Assembly: GCA_040398845.1 (NCBI GenBank)
Contig: JBBATH010000017.1
Span: 1-64,000 of the forward strand
Direction: 5' to 3'
Length of the DNA stretch: 64,000 nt
From: WLND01 sp040398845
GTDB lineage: Bacteria; Actinomycetota; Actinomycetes; S36-B12
The notes under the pieces are model-generated. The model had not been told where the DNA came from. It did not search any database and saw only the letters and a program-made list of their open reading frames with translations. This document shows positions 36,274 through 45,196 of the stretch, piece by piece. Position numbers and translations under genes: made by a program. Position 1 is the stretch's first letter, and each line of letters begins with the position of its first letter.

Positions 36274-37289
36274 TGTTCATCCAGGATGCGGCTGACGTAC
36301 TGCGCTACGGCATGCACGGCGCCCATCGTTCCGGGGTAATCCATATGCGTTGGACCGACGACGCCAAGCGACGCGACGGTCTTGTTTCCCCGGCTGTACC
36401 GGGCGGTGATGACCGAGGTCGATTCAAGCCCCTCGACGGGATTCTCGTGCCCGATTCGCACGGTGACGCCGGTACTCATCGTCTCTTCACCAAGGAGCCG
36501 AAGAAGGACGACCTGCTCCTCGAGCGCCTCGAGCACGGGCTGGATGGCGAGCGGAAACGCCTCGCCGTAGCGAGCGAGGTGAGCAGTGCCGCCGAGGATG
36601 ACACGCTCATCGATGCGTTCGGTCATGGCGTCGAGCAGTGTTGCGACGATGGCACTGGCGAGCGGCCTGAGTTCTGGCGGGGACGAATCGGTGAAGCCTG
36701 CAACAGTGTCATCGACCCGTGCTGATGGATGACCAACAACGGCGCTGAGGAGTCGGGCTCGCAAGTCAGCGAGGGCGGACTCGTCGACCGGCCCGGAGCA
36801 TTCGATGACCCGCTGCTCGACCCGGCCGGTGTTCGCGATGAGCACCATCATCACTCGGGTCGGACTCAACGAGATGAGTTCAATATGGCGAACTGTGCTC
36901 TCGGTGAGGGACGGATATTGAACGAGCGCAACCTGCCTGGTGATCTGGGCGAGGAGTCGCACGGTGCGGATCATGACGTCGTCGAGATCGACGGCAGATC
37001 CGAGGAACTCATGGATCGCGCGTCGTTCGGCAGCGCTGAGCGGCTTGACCCCCGAGAGTCGGTCGACGAAATGGCGGTAGCCGAGGTCAGTTGGCACTCG
37101 GCCGGCGCTCGTATGCGGCTGGGCGATGTAGCCCTCATCCTCAAGTGCGGCCATGTCATTGCGGATCGTTGCCGGCGACACCCCGAGGCTGTGGCGTTCG
37201 ACGAGCGCCTTTGAGCCGACCGGTTCGTGGGTGGAGACGTAGTCCTCGACGATGGCGCGGAGCACGGCGAGGCGTCGATCCTCGAGCAT
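36270..37289 (-). CDS. hrcA: Heat-shock repressor HrcA
   Basis: 339 residues from the ATG at 37289. N-terminal winged helix (LRAIVEDYVSTHEPVGSKAL and SPATIRNDMAALEDEGYI), followed by the GAF-like domain and the IREEQ-like region. It binds CIRCE operators and releases under heat stress, with GroEL as the usual sensor. A perfect CIRCE sits 20 bp upstream of its own start, so hrcA and everything coupled to it (dnaJ, rsmE, HIT, phoH, ybeY onward) may be heat-inducible. Confidence 0.96.
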   Translation of the reverse strand: MLEDRRLAVLRAIVEDYVSTHEPVGSKALVERHSLGVSPATIRNDMAALEDEGYIAQPHTSAGRVPTDLGYRHFVDRLSGVKPLSAAERRAIHEFLGSAVDLDDVMIRTVRLLAQITRQVALVQYPSLTESTVRHIELISLSPTRVMMVLIANTGRVEQRVIECSGPVDESALADLRARLLSAVVGHPSARVDDTVAGFTDSSPPELRPLASAIVATLLDAMTERIDERVILGGTAHLARYGEAFPLAIQPVLEALEEQVVLLRLLGEETMSTGVTVRIGHENPVEGLESTSVITARYSRGNKTVASLGVVGPTHMDYPGTMGAVHAVAQYVSRILDEQ

Positions 37290-37308
37290 TGCGCCTCCTT
37301 CCACGCCT

Positions 37309-37335
37309 TTGGCACTCACCACGAGCGAGTGCCAA
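37309..37335. promoter_or_regulatory. CIRCE operator
   Basis: TTGGCACTC-N9-GAGTGCCAA, a perfect inverted repeat with the canonical 9-bp spacer. It lies between the divergent hrcA (20 bp away) and TSUP (76 bp away) genes. HrcA autoregulation is expected; effect on the TSUP gene is possible only if its promoter overlaps. Confidence 0.95.
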
Positions 37336-37380
37336 GTCTACGACGAATTGGCGGAAGCGTACGACGCGGCGGCTTGCATT

Positions 37381-37403
37381 ATTCCTACTAATTCGATAGG
37401 AAT
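37381..37403 (+). promoter_or_regulatory. Inverted-repeat operator at the TSUP promoter
   Basis: ATTCCTA-N9-TAGGAAT is a perfect 7-bp inverted repeat ending 8 bp before the TSUP ATG. A weak promoter can be drawn with -35 TTGCAT (37374-37379) and -10 TAGGAA (37397-37402), 17 bp apart, so a bound regulator would cover the -10. The form resembles operators of Rrf2-type sulfur regulators, but this is a guess. Confidence 0.45.
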
Positions 37404-37410
37404 TATCCTA

Positions 37411-38286
37411 ATGATCGCACTTCTCCTTATTGCCCTCGCCGGATTCGGCGCCCAGCTCGTCGACGGCTCCCTCGGCATGGGCTACGGGGTGACCTCGTCC
37501 ACCCTCCTCATCGCCATCGGACTCGCACCCGCCGCCGCGTCCGCATCGGTCCACTTCGCCGAACTCGGCACCACCGCGGTCAGCGCCTACTCCCACGTGC
37601 GCCTCGGCAACGTCGACAAGACCGTGCTGCGCCGAATCGCAATCCCCGGCGCGGTCGGCGCCTTCGCCGGTGCAACTGTCCTTGCCTGGCTCTCTACTCA
37701 GGCCGCCCGGCCGTGGGCCAGCGGACTCCTCCTCATCCTCGGCGTCTATGTCCTCATCAGGTTCAGTCGGCATCGCATAGTGACCCTACGCAAGGGCCGC
37801 CCGGGTACCAAGCTCCTCATCCCCCTCGGCCTCGTTGGCGGCTTTGTTGACGCTACTGGCGGCGGCGGTTGGGGGCCCGTCACGACTCCGGCCCTCATGG
37901 TGGACGGTCGGATGGCACCGAATCGGGTTGTCGGCACGATGAACACCGCTGAGTTCGCCGTGTCCCTCGCAGCAAGCATCGGGTTCATCATCGCGCTCGG
38001 GTTCTCCGCCCTCGATTGGCGCATCCTCGTCCCACTCCTCGTCGGCGGCGTCATCGCTGCGCCGATCGCCGCCAGGGTCACCCACGTGCTCCCTATGCGG
38101 ATCATGGGCGTGGCTGTTGGCGGACTCATCATCGTCACGAACAGTTACACACTCCTGCGAGCGGCGGGCACGAACGGCCAGACGCAGGGCATCGTCATGG
38201 TCTGCCTGCTAGTCGGGTGGGCAGCGGCGGTGACCATCGTGAGCGTCCAGCACCGTCGAGCGCGCGCCCTCACCAGCGCAACGTAG
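37411..38286 (+). CDS. Sulfite exporter TauE/SafE (TSUP) family permease
   Basis: 291 residues from the ATG at 37411. Eight hydrophobic helices in two repeats, with family motifs LVDGSLGMGYGVTSSTLL near the N-terminus and GGFVDATGGGGWGPVTTPAL in the middle. Members move sulfite, sulfoacetate or other small organosulfur anions. The upstream palindrome suggests its own control. The stop codon lies inside the 16-bp sequence repeated on both sides of the scaffold gap. Confidence 0.88.
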   Translation: MIALLLIALAGFGAQLVDGSLGMGYGVTSSTLLIAIGLAPAAASASVHFAELGTTAVSAYSHVRLGNVDKTVLRRIAIPGAVGAFAGATVLAWLSTQAARPWASGLLLILGVYVLIRFSRHRIVTLRKGRPGTKLLIPLGLVGGFVDATGGGGWGPVTTPALMVDGRMAPNRVVGTMNTAEFAVSLAASIGFIIALGFSALDWRILVPLLVGGVIAAPIAARVTHVLPMRIMGVAVGGLIIVTNSYTLLRAAGTNGQTQGIVMVCLLVGWAAAVTIVSVQHRRARALTSAT

Positions 38287-38293
38287 GGAAGCA

Positions 38294-38393
38294 NNNNNNN
38301 NNNNNNNNNNNNNNNNNNNNNNNNNNNNNNNNNNNNNNNNNNNNNNNNNNNNNNNNNNNNNNNNNNNNNNNNNNNNNNNNNNNNNNNNNNNNN
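38294..38393. other. Scaffold gap of exactly 100 N
   Basis: The N run is flanked on both sides by the same 16 bases, GCAACGTAGGGAAGCA (38278-38293 and 38394-38409). A 100-N block is a placeholder size, and identical contig ends point to an overlap that the scaffolder did not merge. The true sequence may simply be continuous, with about 116 bases fewer than shown. Confidence 0.95.
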
Positions 38394-38447
38394 GCAACGT
38401 AGGGAAGCACTGCCTGCCCCAGTCAGCCCCTTGGGTCCTGCCTGAGT

Positions 38448-38515
38448 CAGATGCACCCCGAATCCCGATGAGTTGCGCTCTGACGGCCATCTCGTCCGGT
38501 TTCGGGGTGCATCTG
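38448..38515. repeat. 68-bp palindromic intergenic element, copy B
   Basis: Outer arms CAGATGCACCCCGAA (38448-38462) and TTCGGGGTGCATCTG (38501-38515) pair perfectly over 15 bp. Same length and similar centre as copy A at 14454-14521. It is located between convergent genes (TSUP and the EamA gene), so it could terminate transcription from both sides. Confidence 0.85.
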
Positions 38516-38543
38516 GCCGAAACCTTGGCGAGGAGTGCGGCGA

Positions 38544-39362
38544 CTAGTACACCACCAGGCAGGTGCCGACCAGGACGATGACGAGTGCTGCCCGCTCCAT
38601 CCGGGTCATCTGCTCTTTGAGCACCCCAAGCGCGAGGAGTGCCACCACGATCGGGGTCAGGGATCCGAGCACTGCCACGACGCCGATATTGCCTTCGTTC
38701 GCTGCGGTGAAGAACGTGATCTGCCCCAGGGCGAGCGCCACTCCGGCCGCGGCCAGCGCAACGATGGCTCGCCGGGTCAGCCCGCCAAGGGATCGGGCGA
38801 CGATGAACACCATGACGATGGCGAGTGCCATCGGCGGCAGTTGCGAGGCCGCCATCGTCGCTGTCACGCTCACCCGCGAGCCGATGTCGATAATGACAAC
38901 ACCCATGCCCCACGCCAGCGCAGCTAGGGCGGCGAGAACGACGGGAAGTGGCGAGGTTGGCGAGTCCGGCTGGGAGCGCATGCTCGGGACGTAGAACACG
39001 AGGAGGCCCGCGAAGATGACGCCGATCCCAACAGCCTGAACCGGCGACATCTGCTCACCCCCGAGGAATGAGAACGCCAGCGGAACGATGACGCTGGCCG
39101 ATGCCACACCTGCGACAACCCCCATCTTCCCGCGTTCATAGGCCCTGAGAACGAGGACGGTGCCGGTGACATTGACGATGCCGCCCAGCACCCCGTGGCT
39201 CGCGTCCCTCGGGTCAAACACCAGGTCATGACTGAGTAACCCGACGAGCACGTACACCACGGCCGCTGAGCCCGCGCTCACCAGGATCACACTGAAAACG
39301 GCGACCTTTCCCCGCCACTGGCCGATCCCGAATGACCAAATCCCAAACAGAAGCGCGCTCAA
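38544..39362 (-). CDS. DMT-superfamily (EamA-like) transporter
   Basis: 272 residues from a TTG at 39362. About ten hydrophobic helices, with a second EamA repeat beginning LAALAWGMGVVIIDIGSRVS. The hydrophobic N-terminus continues in frame a few codons upstream of the TTG (IYILTALLSALLFG), where no standard start codon is found. The true start may therefore be non-canonical or lost. Not closely similar to the EamA protein at 30035-30925. Substrate unknown. Confidence 0.75.
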   Translation of the reverse strand: MSALLFGIWSFGIGQWRGKVAVFSVILVSAGSAAVVYVLVGLLSHDLVFDPRDASHGVLGGIVNVTGTVLVLRAYERGKMGVVAGVASASVIVPLAFSFLGGEQMSPVQAVGIGVIFAGLLVFYVPSMRSQPDSPTSPLPVVLAALAALAWGMGVVIIDIGSRVSVTATMAASQLPPMALAIVMVFIVARSLGGLTRRAIVALAAAGVALALGQITFFTAANEGNIGVVAVLGSLTPIVVALLALGVLKEQMTRMERAALVIVLVGTCLVVY

Positions 39363-39450
39363 CAGTGCAGTCAGGATGTATATCGGCCGAGCCTTCCCTT
39401 GTGGCCTTCGGTATCGACGTAGATGTTGTCACAAGTGGCGCTCGTGGTGA

Positions 39451-40590
39451 CTACTCGATCAGTTCACGGACCAGCCGATCAGCGAGGAGGCGTCCGCCTC
39501 TGGTGAGGACGACGGAACCATCGGCCAGCGCGGCAGCGTCAATGAGTCCCGCGTCCACGGTGCGCCCGCGCCAGCCTGCGTCGAGCACCTCGCTTGAGGC
39601 GAGCCCGTCTCGCATTCGCAGGGCGAGCATCACTCGCTCGACGCGCTTGTCATCTTCGGTGAGGACCTCTCGGCCGCCTTCGGGGGATGTCCCCGAGGCG
39701 AGGGCATCGGCGTAGGTTCGCGGGTGCTTGGTATTCCACCACCGGACGCCAGCGACGTGGCTGTGGGCGCCCGGCCCAATGCCCCACCAGTCGTCGCTGC
39801 GCCAGTAGGCGATGCTGTGTCGGCACTCACCGTTCGGACGCGACCAGTTCGATACCTCGTACCAATTCAGGCCCGCCTCTGCGAGTGCGTCGTCGATGAT
39901 CTCGTAGCGGCTCGCAGCGATGTCGTCGTCGGGCATCGGCAGCTCGCCCCGGCCGATGCGACGGGCAAGGGGCGTGCCCTCTTCGACGATGAGCGAGTAA
40001 GCCGAGACATGGTCGACATCGGCCTCGATGACGTCGTCGAGGGTGCGGCGTAGATCGTCGTCGCTCTCACCTGGAGTCGCGTAGATGAGGTCGAGGTTTA
40101 CGTGCTCGAAGCCGGCAGCGCGCGCCGCTCGTGCCATGGCCAGGCTGCGGCCCGCGGTGTGGGTCCGATCCAGTACCCGAAGCACGTGTGAGGCTGAACT
40201 TTGCATTCCGAAGGAGATCCGGGTGAAGCCTGCTGCCCGCAGGGTCTCGAGCGCGGTTTCATCGACGCTGTCGGGGTTGGCCTCCGTGGTGATTTCGGCG
40301 TCGGGTGCCATGGTGAACCCCTCGCGGATCGACGCAAGGATCTCGCCGAGGGCACTCGCGCCGAGGAGGGTCGGCGTGCCGCCGCCGAAGAACACCGTGG
40401 AGACCTCGCGGGGGCCAAGGGCTCTCGCTGCAACGGTGACCTCGCTCGCAAGCACCTCGTGGAAGGTCGCGCGCGACACGGAGTCACCGAGCTCGATTGC
40501 GGTGTAGGTGTTGAAGTCGCAGTAGCCACAGCGGCTCGCACAAAACGGCACGTGGACGTAGATCGACAGCGGCCTGACGAGTTCACTCAC
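39451..40590 (-). CDS. hemW: Radical SAM protein HemW
   Basis: 379 residues. [4Fe-4S] motif CASRCGYCDF near residue 20, FFGGGTPTLL, and the C-terminal HemN-type domain with WWGIGPGAHSHVAGVRWWN. The CxxxCxxC-F form without the extra Cys after CDF is characteristic of HemW (heme chaperone) rather than coproporphyrinogen oxidase HemN. It is downstream of lepA, the common actinobacterial order. Confidence 0.93.
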   Translation of the reverse strand: MSELVRPLSIYVHVPFCASRCGYCDFNTYTAIELGDSVSRATFHEVLASEVTVAARALGPREVSTVFFGGGTPTLLGASALGEILASIREGFTMAPDAEITTEANPDSVDETALETLRAAGFTRISFGMQSSASHVLRVLDRTHTAGRSLAMARAARAAGFEHVNLDLIYATPGESDDDLRRTLDDVIEADVDHVSAYSLIVEEGTPLARRIGRGELPMPDDDIAASRYEIIDDALAEAGLNWYEVSNWSRPNGECRHSIAYWRSDDWWGIGPGAHSHVAGVRWWNTKHPRTYADALASGTSPEGGREVLTEDDKRVERVMLALRMRDGLASSEVLDAGWRGRTVDAGLIDAAALADGSVVLTRGGRLLADRLVRELIE

Positions 40591-40632
40591 GGCCGGCCCT
40601 TCGTTGATTACGCGTGCCTTCTACGTCGCTCG

Positions 40633-42477
40633 CTACTTCTTTGCGGGGTCACCGGTCGACAGCGCCGCAATGAAGGCCTCTTGGGGGACTTCGACGCGTC
40701 CGACCATTTTCATGCGCTTCTTGCCCTCCTTTTGCTTTTCGAGGAGTTTGCGCTTGCGGGAGATATCACCGCCGTAGCACTTGGCGAGGACGTCCTTGCG
40801 GATCGCCCGGATGGTTTCGCGGGTGATGACGCGGGCGCCGATCGCCGCCTGGATCGGCACCTCAAACTGCTGGCGCGGGATGAGTTCCTTGAGCTTCGCG
40901 GTCATCATGACGCCGTAAGCCATTGCCTTGTCTCGGTGCACGATCGCGCTGAACGCATCGACCGGCTCGCCGTGCAGGAGGATGTCGACCTTGACGAGGT
41001 CTGCCTCCTGCTCGCCCTGCAGTTCGTAGTCGAGGGAGGCATACCCGCGCGTTCGGCTCTTGAGCTGATCGAAGAAGTCGAAGACGATCTCGGCGAGCGG
41101 CAACTGATAGCGCAGTTCGACCCGCTCCTCCGACAGGTAGTCCATGCCCTGCATGGTGCCGCGGCGCTGCTGGCAAAGTTCCATCACCGTCCCGACGAAC
41201 TCACTGGGCAAGATGACGGTGGCGCGGACGATCGGTTCGAAGATCTTCGCGACCTTCTGGGTCGGGAACTCGCTGGGATTCGTGACCACGATCTCGCTGC
41301 CGTCATCCCCCACCACGCGATAAATGACGTTGGGAGCCGTCGAGATGAGGTCGAGGTTCGCCTCCCGCTCAAGGCGCTCCCGAACGATTTCCATGTGGAG
41401 CAAGCCAAGGAAGCCGCAGCGAAACCCGAACCCGAGTGCGAGGGAGGTCTCCGGCTCGTAGACGAGCGCTGCATCGTTGAGCTTGAGCTTGTCGAGGGAA
41501 TCGCGAAGTTCGGGGTAGTCGGAGCCGTCGATCGGATAGAGCCCCGAGAACACCATGGGCATGGGATCGCGGTAACCGCCGAGCGCCTCGGTTGCACCAT
41601 GCTGTGAGAGTGTGATGGTGTCGCCAACGCGTGATTGGCGGACATCCTTCACTCCGGTGATGAGGTAGCCGACCTCGCCGACACCGATGCCCTTGGATGG
41701 CACCGGATCTGGCGAGATGACCCCGACCTCAAGGAGTTCGTGGACCTCGCCCGTGGCCATCATGCGGACTTTGTCGCGAGTCGCAATGCGGCCATCGACG
41801 ACGCGGACATAGGTGACGACGCCGCGATAGGTGTCGTAAACCGAATCAAAGATGAGGGCGCGTGCCGGGGCGTTCGGATCACCAATCGGCGGTGGGATGT
41901 CGCGAACGATTCGCTCAAGGAGATCGGGAACGCCGACCCCGGTCTTGGCCGAGATGCGTAGGACCTCGTCGGGATCGCATCCGATGATGCGGGAGATCTC
42001 GGCGGCGTACTTATCGGGTTGCGCTGCCGGGAGGTCGATTTTGTTGAGGACGGGTACAACGGCCAGGTCGTTCTCAAGCGCAAGGTAGAGATTCGCGAGG
42101 GTCTGCGCCTCGATGCCTTGCGCGGCGTCGACGACGAGCACCGCACCCTCGCATGCAGCAAGCGACCGAGAGACCTCGTAGGTGAAGTCAACGTGGCCGG
42201 GGGTGTCGATCATGTTGAGGACGTAGTCGACGCCGTCGAGTCCGACGTACGGCAGCCGCACCGCCTGCGATTTGATGGTGATGCCGCGCTCGCGCTCGAT
42301 ATCCATGCGGTCGAGGTACTGCGCTCGCATCTGCCGGGGGTCGACGATGCCGGTCTGCTGAAGCATCCGGTCGGCAAGGGTCGACTTGCCGTGGTCGATG
42401 TGGGCGATGATGGAGAAGTTCCGGATCACCGACGGGTCGGTGGCACCGGGCTGCTCGACTGGCACGTGGATCCTCAC
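40633..42477 (-). CDS. lepA: Elongation factor 4 (LepA)
   Basis: 614 residues. A translational GTPase that back-translocates or remodels ribosomes. G1 AHIDHGKSTLADRM, G2/G3 RGITIKSQ and IDTPGHVDF, G4 NKIDLP. The LepA-specific C-terminal domain ends KKRMKMVGRVEVPQEAF. A GTG start at 42477 is used; another GTG four codons in is possible. It is divergent from rpsT. Confidence 0.97.
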   Translation of the reverse strand: MRIHVPVEQPGATDPSVIRNFSIIAHIDHGKSTLADRMLQQTGIVDPRQMRAQYLDRMDIERERGITIKSQAVRLPYVGLDGVDYVLNMIDTPGHVDFTYEVSRSLAACEGAVLVVDAAQGIEAQTLANLYLALENDLAVVPVLNKIDLPAAQPDKYAAEISRIIGCDPDEVLRISAKTGVGVPDLLERIVRDIPPPIGDPNAPARALIFDSVYDTYRGVVTYVRVVDGRIATRDKVRMMATGEVHELLEVGVISPDPVPSKGIGVGEVGYLITGVKDVRQSRVGDTITLSQHGATEALGGYRDPMPMVFSGLYPIDGSDYPELRDSLDKLKLNDAALVYEPETSLALGFGFRCGFLGLLHMEIVRERLEREANLDLISTAPNVIYRVVGDDGSEIVVTNPSEFPTQKVAKIFEPIVRATVILPSEFVGTVMELCQQRRGTMQGMDYLSEERVELRYQLPLAEIVFDFFDQLKSRTRGYASLDYELQGEQEADLVKVDILLHGEPVDAFSAIVHRDKAMAYGVMMTAKLKELIPRQQFEVPIQAAIGARVITRETIRAIRKDVLAKCYGGDISRKRKLLEKQKEGKKRMKMVGRVEVPQEAFIAALSTGDPAKK

Positions 42478-42627
42478 GAGATGGCGCTCCGTGACCCCTT
42501 GGAGAGGGCTGAGAGCGGGGCTGATTTGGGCTGAGGCCAGCCTACGGGTAATCTGGGGTGCTGCCTCATCCAGAGGCGCATCATTGCCCCAGACATAAGC
42601 TGACCCAGACGTGAAGAGGATTGCCCC

Positions 42628-42885
42628 GTGGCGAACATCAAGTCGCAGATCAAGCGTAACCGGACCAATGAGAAGGCCCGCATGCGCAACAAGGCCGTGA
42701 AGTCTTCACTGAAGACGGCTGTGCGCAAGTTCCGCGAGGCAGCCGAGGCCGGCTCCGCCGATGCGATTGCGCTGGGCCGCGAGGCCAACCGGGCACTCGA
42801 CAAGGCCGCGAGCAAGGGCGTCATCCACGCCAATCAGGCCGCGAACCGCAAGTCGTCGATCAACAAGCGCGCCGCAGCCATCTAA
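42628..42885 (+). CDS. rpsT: 30S ribosomal protein S20
   Basis: 85 residues from a GTG preceded by GAAGAGGAT. Typical Lys/Arg-rich three-helix protein (MANIKSQIKRNRTNEKARMR; C-terminal RKSSINKRAAAI). It binds 16S rRNA early in 30S assembly. Monocistronic, with a strong terminator 6 bp after the stop. Confidence 0.98.
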   Translation: MANIKSQIKRNRTNEKARMRNKAVKSSLKTAVRKFREAAEAGSADAIALGREANRALDKAASKGVIHANQAANRKSSINKRAAAI

Positions 42886-42891
42886 GTTTCA

Positions 42892-42926
42892 GCGAAAGCC
42901 CCGTCCCCTGCGGACGGGGCTTTCGC
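42892..42926 (+). terminator. Intrinsic terminator of rpsT
   Basis: A perfect 15-bp stem, GCGAAAGCCCCGTCC / GGACGGGGCTTTCGC, with a 5-base loop. It is followed by GTTTGTCCTCCGTTTG, a T-poor tail common in high-GC genomes. Confidence 0.9.
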
Positions 42927-43037
42927 GTTTGTCCTCCGTTTGTCCCAGAAGGTTCAACCAAGGACGCTGCTCGGACTGGCGCAGTCCCCGCTTCTACAGA
43001 CGGGCCCGCCGAAGATCCTGCCCGCGGCCGGACTGGT

Positions 43038-43628
43038 TCAGTTTCGGGCGGTGATCGCGCTGACGAGGCCGCCGTGGACGAACTCAAGGACGGTGGCGAT
43101 CTCGTGGTCGGTATCGCACTCCCCCGACTCGATCCGGGCAATCGACATCTCAACGACGCCCCACACGTAGCGAGCGAGCTGGCCGGGATCGACGTCTCCC
43201 ATGGCGGCCAAGGCCTCATGCAAGGGTGCGATGAGACTGCGGTGCATTGACTGAACCTCGGCACGACGTGCGGGTGGCAGGTCAATGGCGCCGGCGGCCC
43301 GCACCAGCGCATGGCGTCCGGCCGCGGCGTAGTGCAGGACTGCTGTCGTCCAAGCGGTCACTCGTGCCGCCGGATCGTCCACCGTGGAGGTCACCCGCTC
43401 AAGGGAACTGGCCCACTCCGCGAGCTCGTCAACCAGGACATCGGCGATCAGGTCGGCGGCACTGCTGTAGTACTCGTACACCGCTGATCTCGAAAGGCCC
43501 ACTTCAGCGGCAACCTGGGCGACGGTGAACGTGGAGTCCCGGACGATGAGGACTGCTGCGGCCTCGAGGAGCTGGGCCCGACGCTGCTCGCGATGCTCCG
43601 CCACTGTGGGGGCGCTGATCTTGGGCAT
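43038..43628 (-). CDS. TetR-family transcriptional regulator
   Basis: 196 residues from the ATG at 43628. N-terminal HTH: RRAQLLEAAAVLIVRDSTFTVAQVAAEVGLSRSAVYEYYSS, with YEYY as the recognition-helix end. The C-terminal ligand domain is diverged. A terminator-like palindrome follows the neighbouring secreted-protein gene, so it is an independent unit. The target is not evident; neighbours are rpsT and the heme locus. Confidence 0.88.
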   Translation of the reverse strand: MPKISAPTVAEHREQRRAQLLEAAAVLIVRDSTFTVAQVAAEVGLSRSAVYEYYSSAADLIADVLVDELAEWASSLERVTSTVDDPAARVTAWTTAVLHYAAAGRHALVRAAGAIDLPPARRAEVQSMHRSLIAPLHEALAAMGDVDPGQLARYVWGVVEMSIARIESGECDTDHEIATVLEFVHGGLVSAITARN

Positions 43629-43683
43629 GTGCCTCATTCTGCCCTGATACGAGAACTTCCGCCTGCCGCGTCGGCACCAAGTC

Positions 43684-43713
43684 GACGAGGCCCTCCGTCT
43701 GGAGGGCCTCGTC
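43684..43713 (-). terminator. Intrinsic terminator of the secreted-protein gene
   Basis: GACGAGGCCCTCC / GGAGGGCCTCGTC, a perfect 13-bp stem with a GTCT loop, 24 bp beyond the stop codon at 43738 on the minus strand. It separates that gene from the TetR regulator gene. Confidence 0.85.
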
Positions 43714-43737
43714 GTCATTTCCATCGGCGCCTGACGG

Positions 43738-44559
43738 CTACTTCGTGAGTCGGAATACCTGGGTGGTGACGAGCGGCTTGGTGTTCGCCCCGCCTGTCGA
43801 CACGATGCGCACCGTGCAGGTTCCCGCCGGCTTCAGCGCAGTGATCATCGTCGCCGTCACTGAGCAGTTGTCCGAGGAGAGGGTCGGCTTAAGACCTGAC
43901 CTTAAGGTCACCTCCATCGTGGCCGGGGCCGCCGCCGACACCTTGGGGGTTGACCCCTTGGCTACGACCCTGCTCACGAGTTTGATCGTCGCCACATCAG
44001 TGGCTCGGTCTGCCTTCACCGGTGAGAACACCGTCGGGAAGATCCTCATGTAAGCGGGGTTCGCGCTATCCCGCCCGGCTCCCAGCACGTAGACCGCGCA
44101 GGTCGTCGACCTTGGATTCCCTGTGTCGACACGGCAGTCGACCGACTCGCCCACGGACGCGCCTGCGGTTGGATTCGGGTCGGTTCCAAAGAACTCACCG
44201 TTTAACTTGAACGGGATGCCCACTGTGGCACGGGCGTCCGGCGTGGCGGTGAGGTAAGCGAGGCTGTCGATCGACGAGTCGCAGAGCGTCGGGGCGGACC
44301 GCGGATCGGCGGGCAACTTGCAGTGCAGCGCGTAGAGGCCGACATTTGCCGGCAGGTTTACGACATCGACCCGCTGCATTGACGACGGCGCCAGGTTCAC
44401 GAGCGACGTGTAGTTGCGCTGCCCGGCAATCGTTGCGTTGTAGACGGCGTCCGCAGCGAGTGCTGGGGAAGTCAGGGCGCCCAGTGCGAGAGCGCCAATG
44501 GCGACGGCGCCAGCTGCGGTGCTGAGCGCTCCAAGACCAGTGTGGGTGCGTCGGGACAT
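43738..44559 (-). CDS. Secreted protein of unknown function
   Basis: 273 residues. A signal peptide ends near ALAADA (residue 36). The mature part is beta-rich with Cys pairs (HCKLPADPRSAPTLCDSS, DCRVDTG...TTCAVYV, DNCSVTA...GTCTVRI), suggesting disulfides and one or more Ig-like folds. No anchor, so it is probably released. It shares design with the next gene (44615-45151) and lies in the heme-uptake neighbourhood. A role in heme capture is possible, but HtaA/CR signatures are not recognisable. Confidence 0.65.
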   Translation of the reverse strand: MSRRTHTGLGALSTAAGAVAIGALALGALTSPALAADAVYNATIAGQRNYTSLVNLAPSSMQRVDVVNLPANVGLYALHCKLPADPRSAPTLCDSSIDSLAYLTATPDARATVGIPFKLNGEFFGTDPNPTAGASVGESVDCRVDTGNPRSTTCAVYVLGAGRDSANPAYMRIFPTVFSPVKADRATDVATIKLVSRVVAKGSTPKVSAAAPATMEVTLRSGLKPTLSSDNCSVTATMITALKPAGTCTVRIVSTGGANTKPLVTTQVFRLTK

Positions 44560-44614
44560 GTGTGGATCTCCTTCGATGGTTGGTGTGTTGACCGGTCAGT
44601 TGGGTCGAGCGTCA

Positions 44615-45151
44615 TCACTGTCGAAACGCCACGGGCACGAAAACGTCAAAGCGTCGGTCCCCTGAATGGAGGTGGTCGGCGCGCGTGACGATCGAGCACG
44701 ACACGGTCCGGCAGTCGACGGTCCCGATGGTTGAGGACACCGAGATACGAACCTTGAAACGGCCGCCCTTGGCGAAGGGGGTCGACAGTTTCTGGCCGTA
44801 GGGGGGCGGATTCGACGAGATCCAGGCGGAGGCGGCGTTGGCCCCGGTCATGTTCACGCCGCCACCGCAGGGCGACGGCGGCTGCCTGACCTGCGGCGTC
44901 ACGCACAGGGCCACATAGATCCCGACGGTCCGGTCGTAGCCTCGGCCGGTCACGGTGACCGTCGATCCTGCGGGATCAAGCGCGGTCGTTGGCGTGACGG
45001 TGAGAACAAGACCCGTCGGGGTCTTTACCGTCTCGGCTGGCACGCTCGCCTGGGCGGTCTGCGACGAAACTGCCACCACGGTCAGCGAGGCGAGGAGCCC
45101 AAACGATGCAGCGCAGACCCGGGAACCGAAGCGTCTCGTCGTCGTGGGCAT
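44615..45151 (-). CDS. Secreted Ig-like-fold protein, heme-locus neighbour
   Basis: 178 residues. Signal peptide ending near AQASVPA (36-40). Mature sequence VTVTGRGYDRTVGIYVALCV followed by PSPCGGGVNM resembles short secreted domains found beside HtaA-type heme proteins in Actinomycetota, in which a Cys pair (ALC...PC) and GIYVA recur. Two more Cys residues (DCRTVSCS) are near the C-terminus. A 26-bp motif upstream is shared with hmuT. Heme capture is inferred from context only. Confidence 0.7.
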   Translation of the reverse strand: MPTTTRRFGSRVCAASFGLLASLTVVAVSSQTAQASVPAETVKTPTGLVLTVTPTTALDPAGSTVTVTGRGYDRTVGIYVALCVTPQVRQPPSPCGGGVNMTGANAASAWISSNPPPYGQKLSTPFAKGGRFKVRISVSSTIGTVDCRTVSCSIVTRADHLHSGDRRFDVFVPVAFRQ

Positions 45152-45196
45152 GGTGTGACGTTAGAGCGGGTCCGCTCAATTCCGCCCGACACAGTG

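Noticed and set aside
43738..45151. HtaA heme-binding (CR domain) proteins
   Set aside because: Location beside hmuTUV suggested this, but no CR-domain signature with its Tyr/His heme ligands is recognisable, so only a contextual note was kept.
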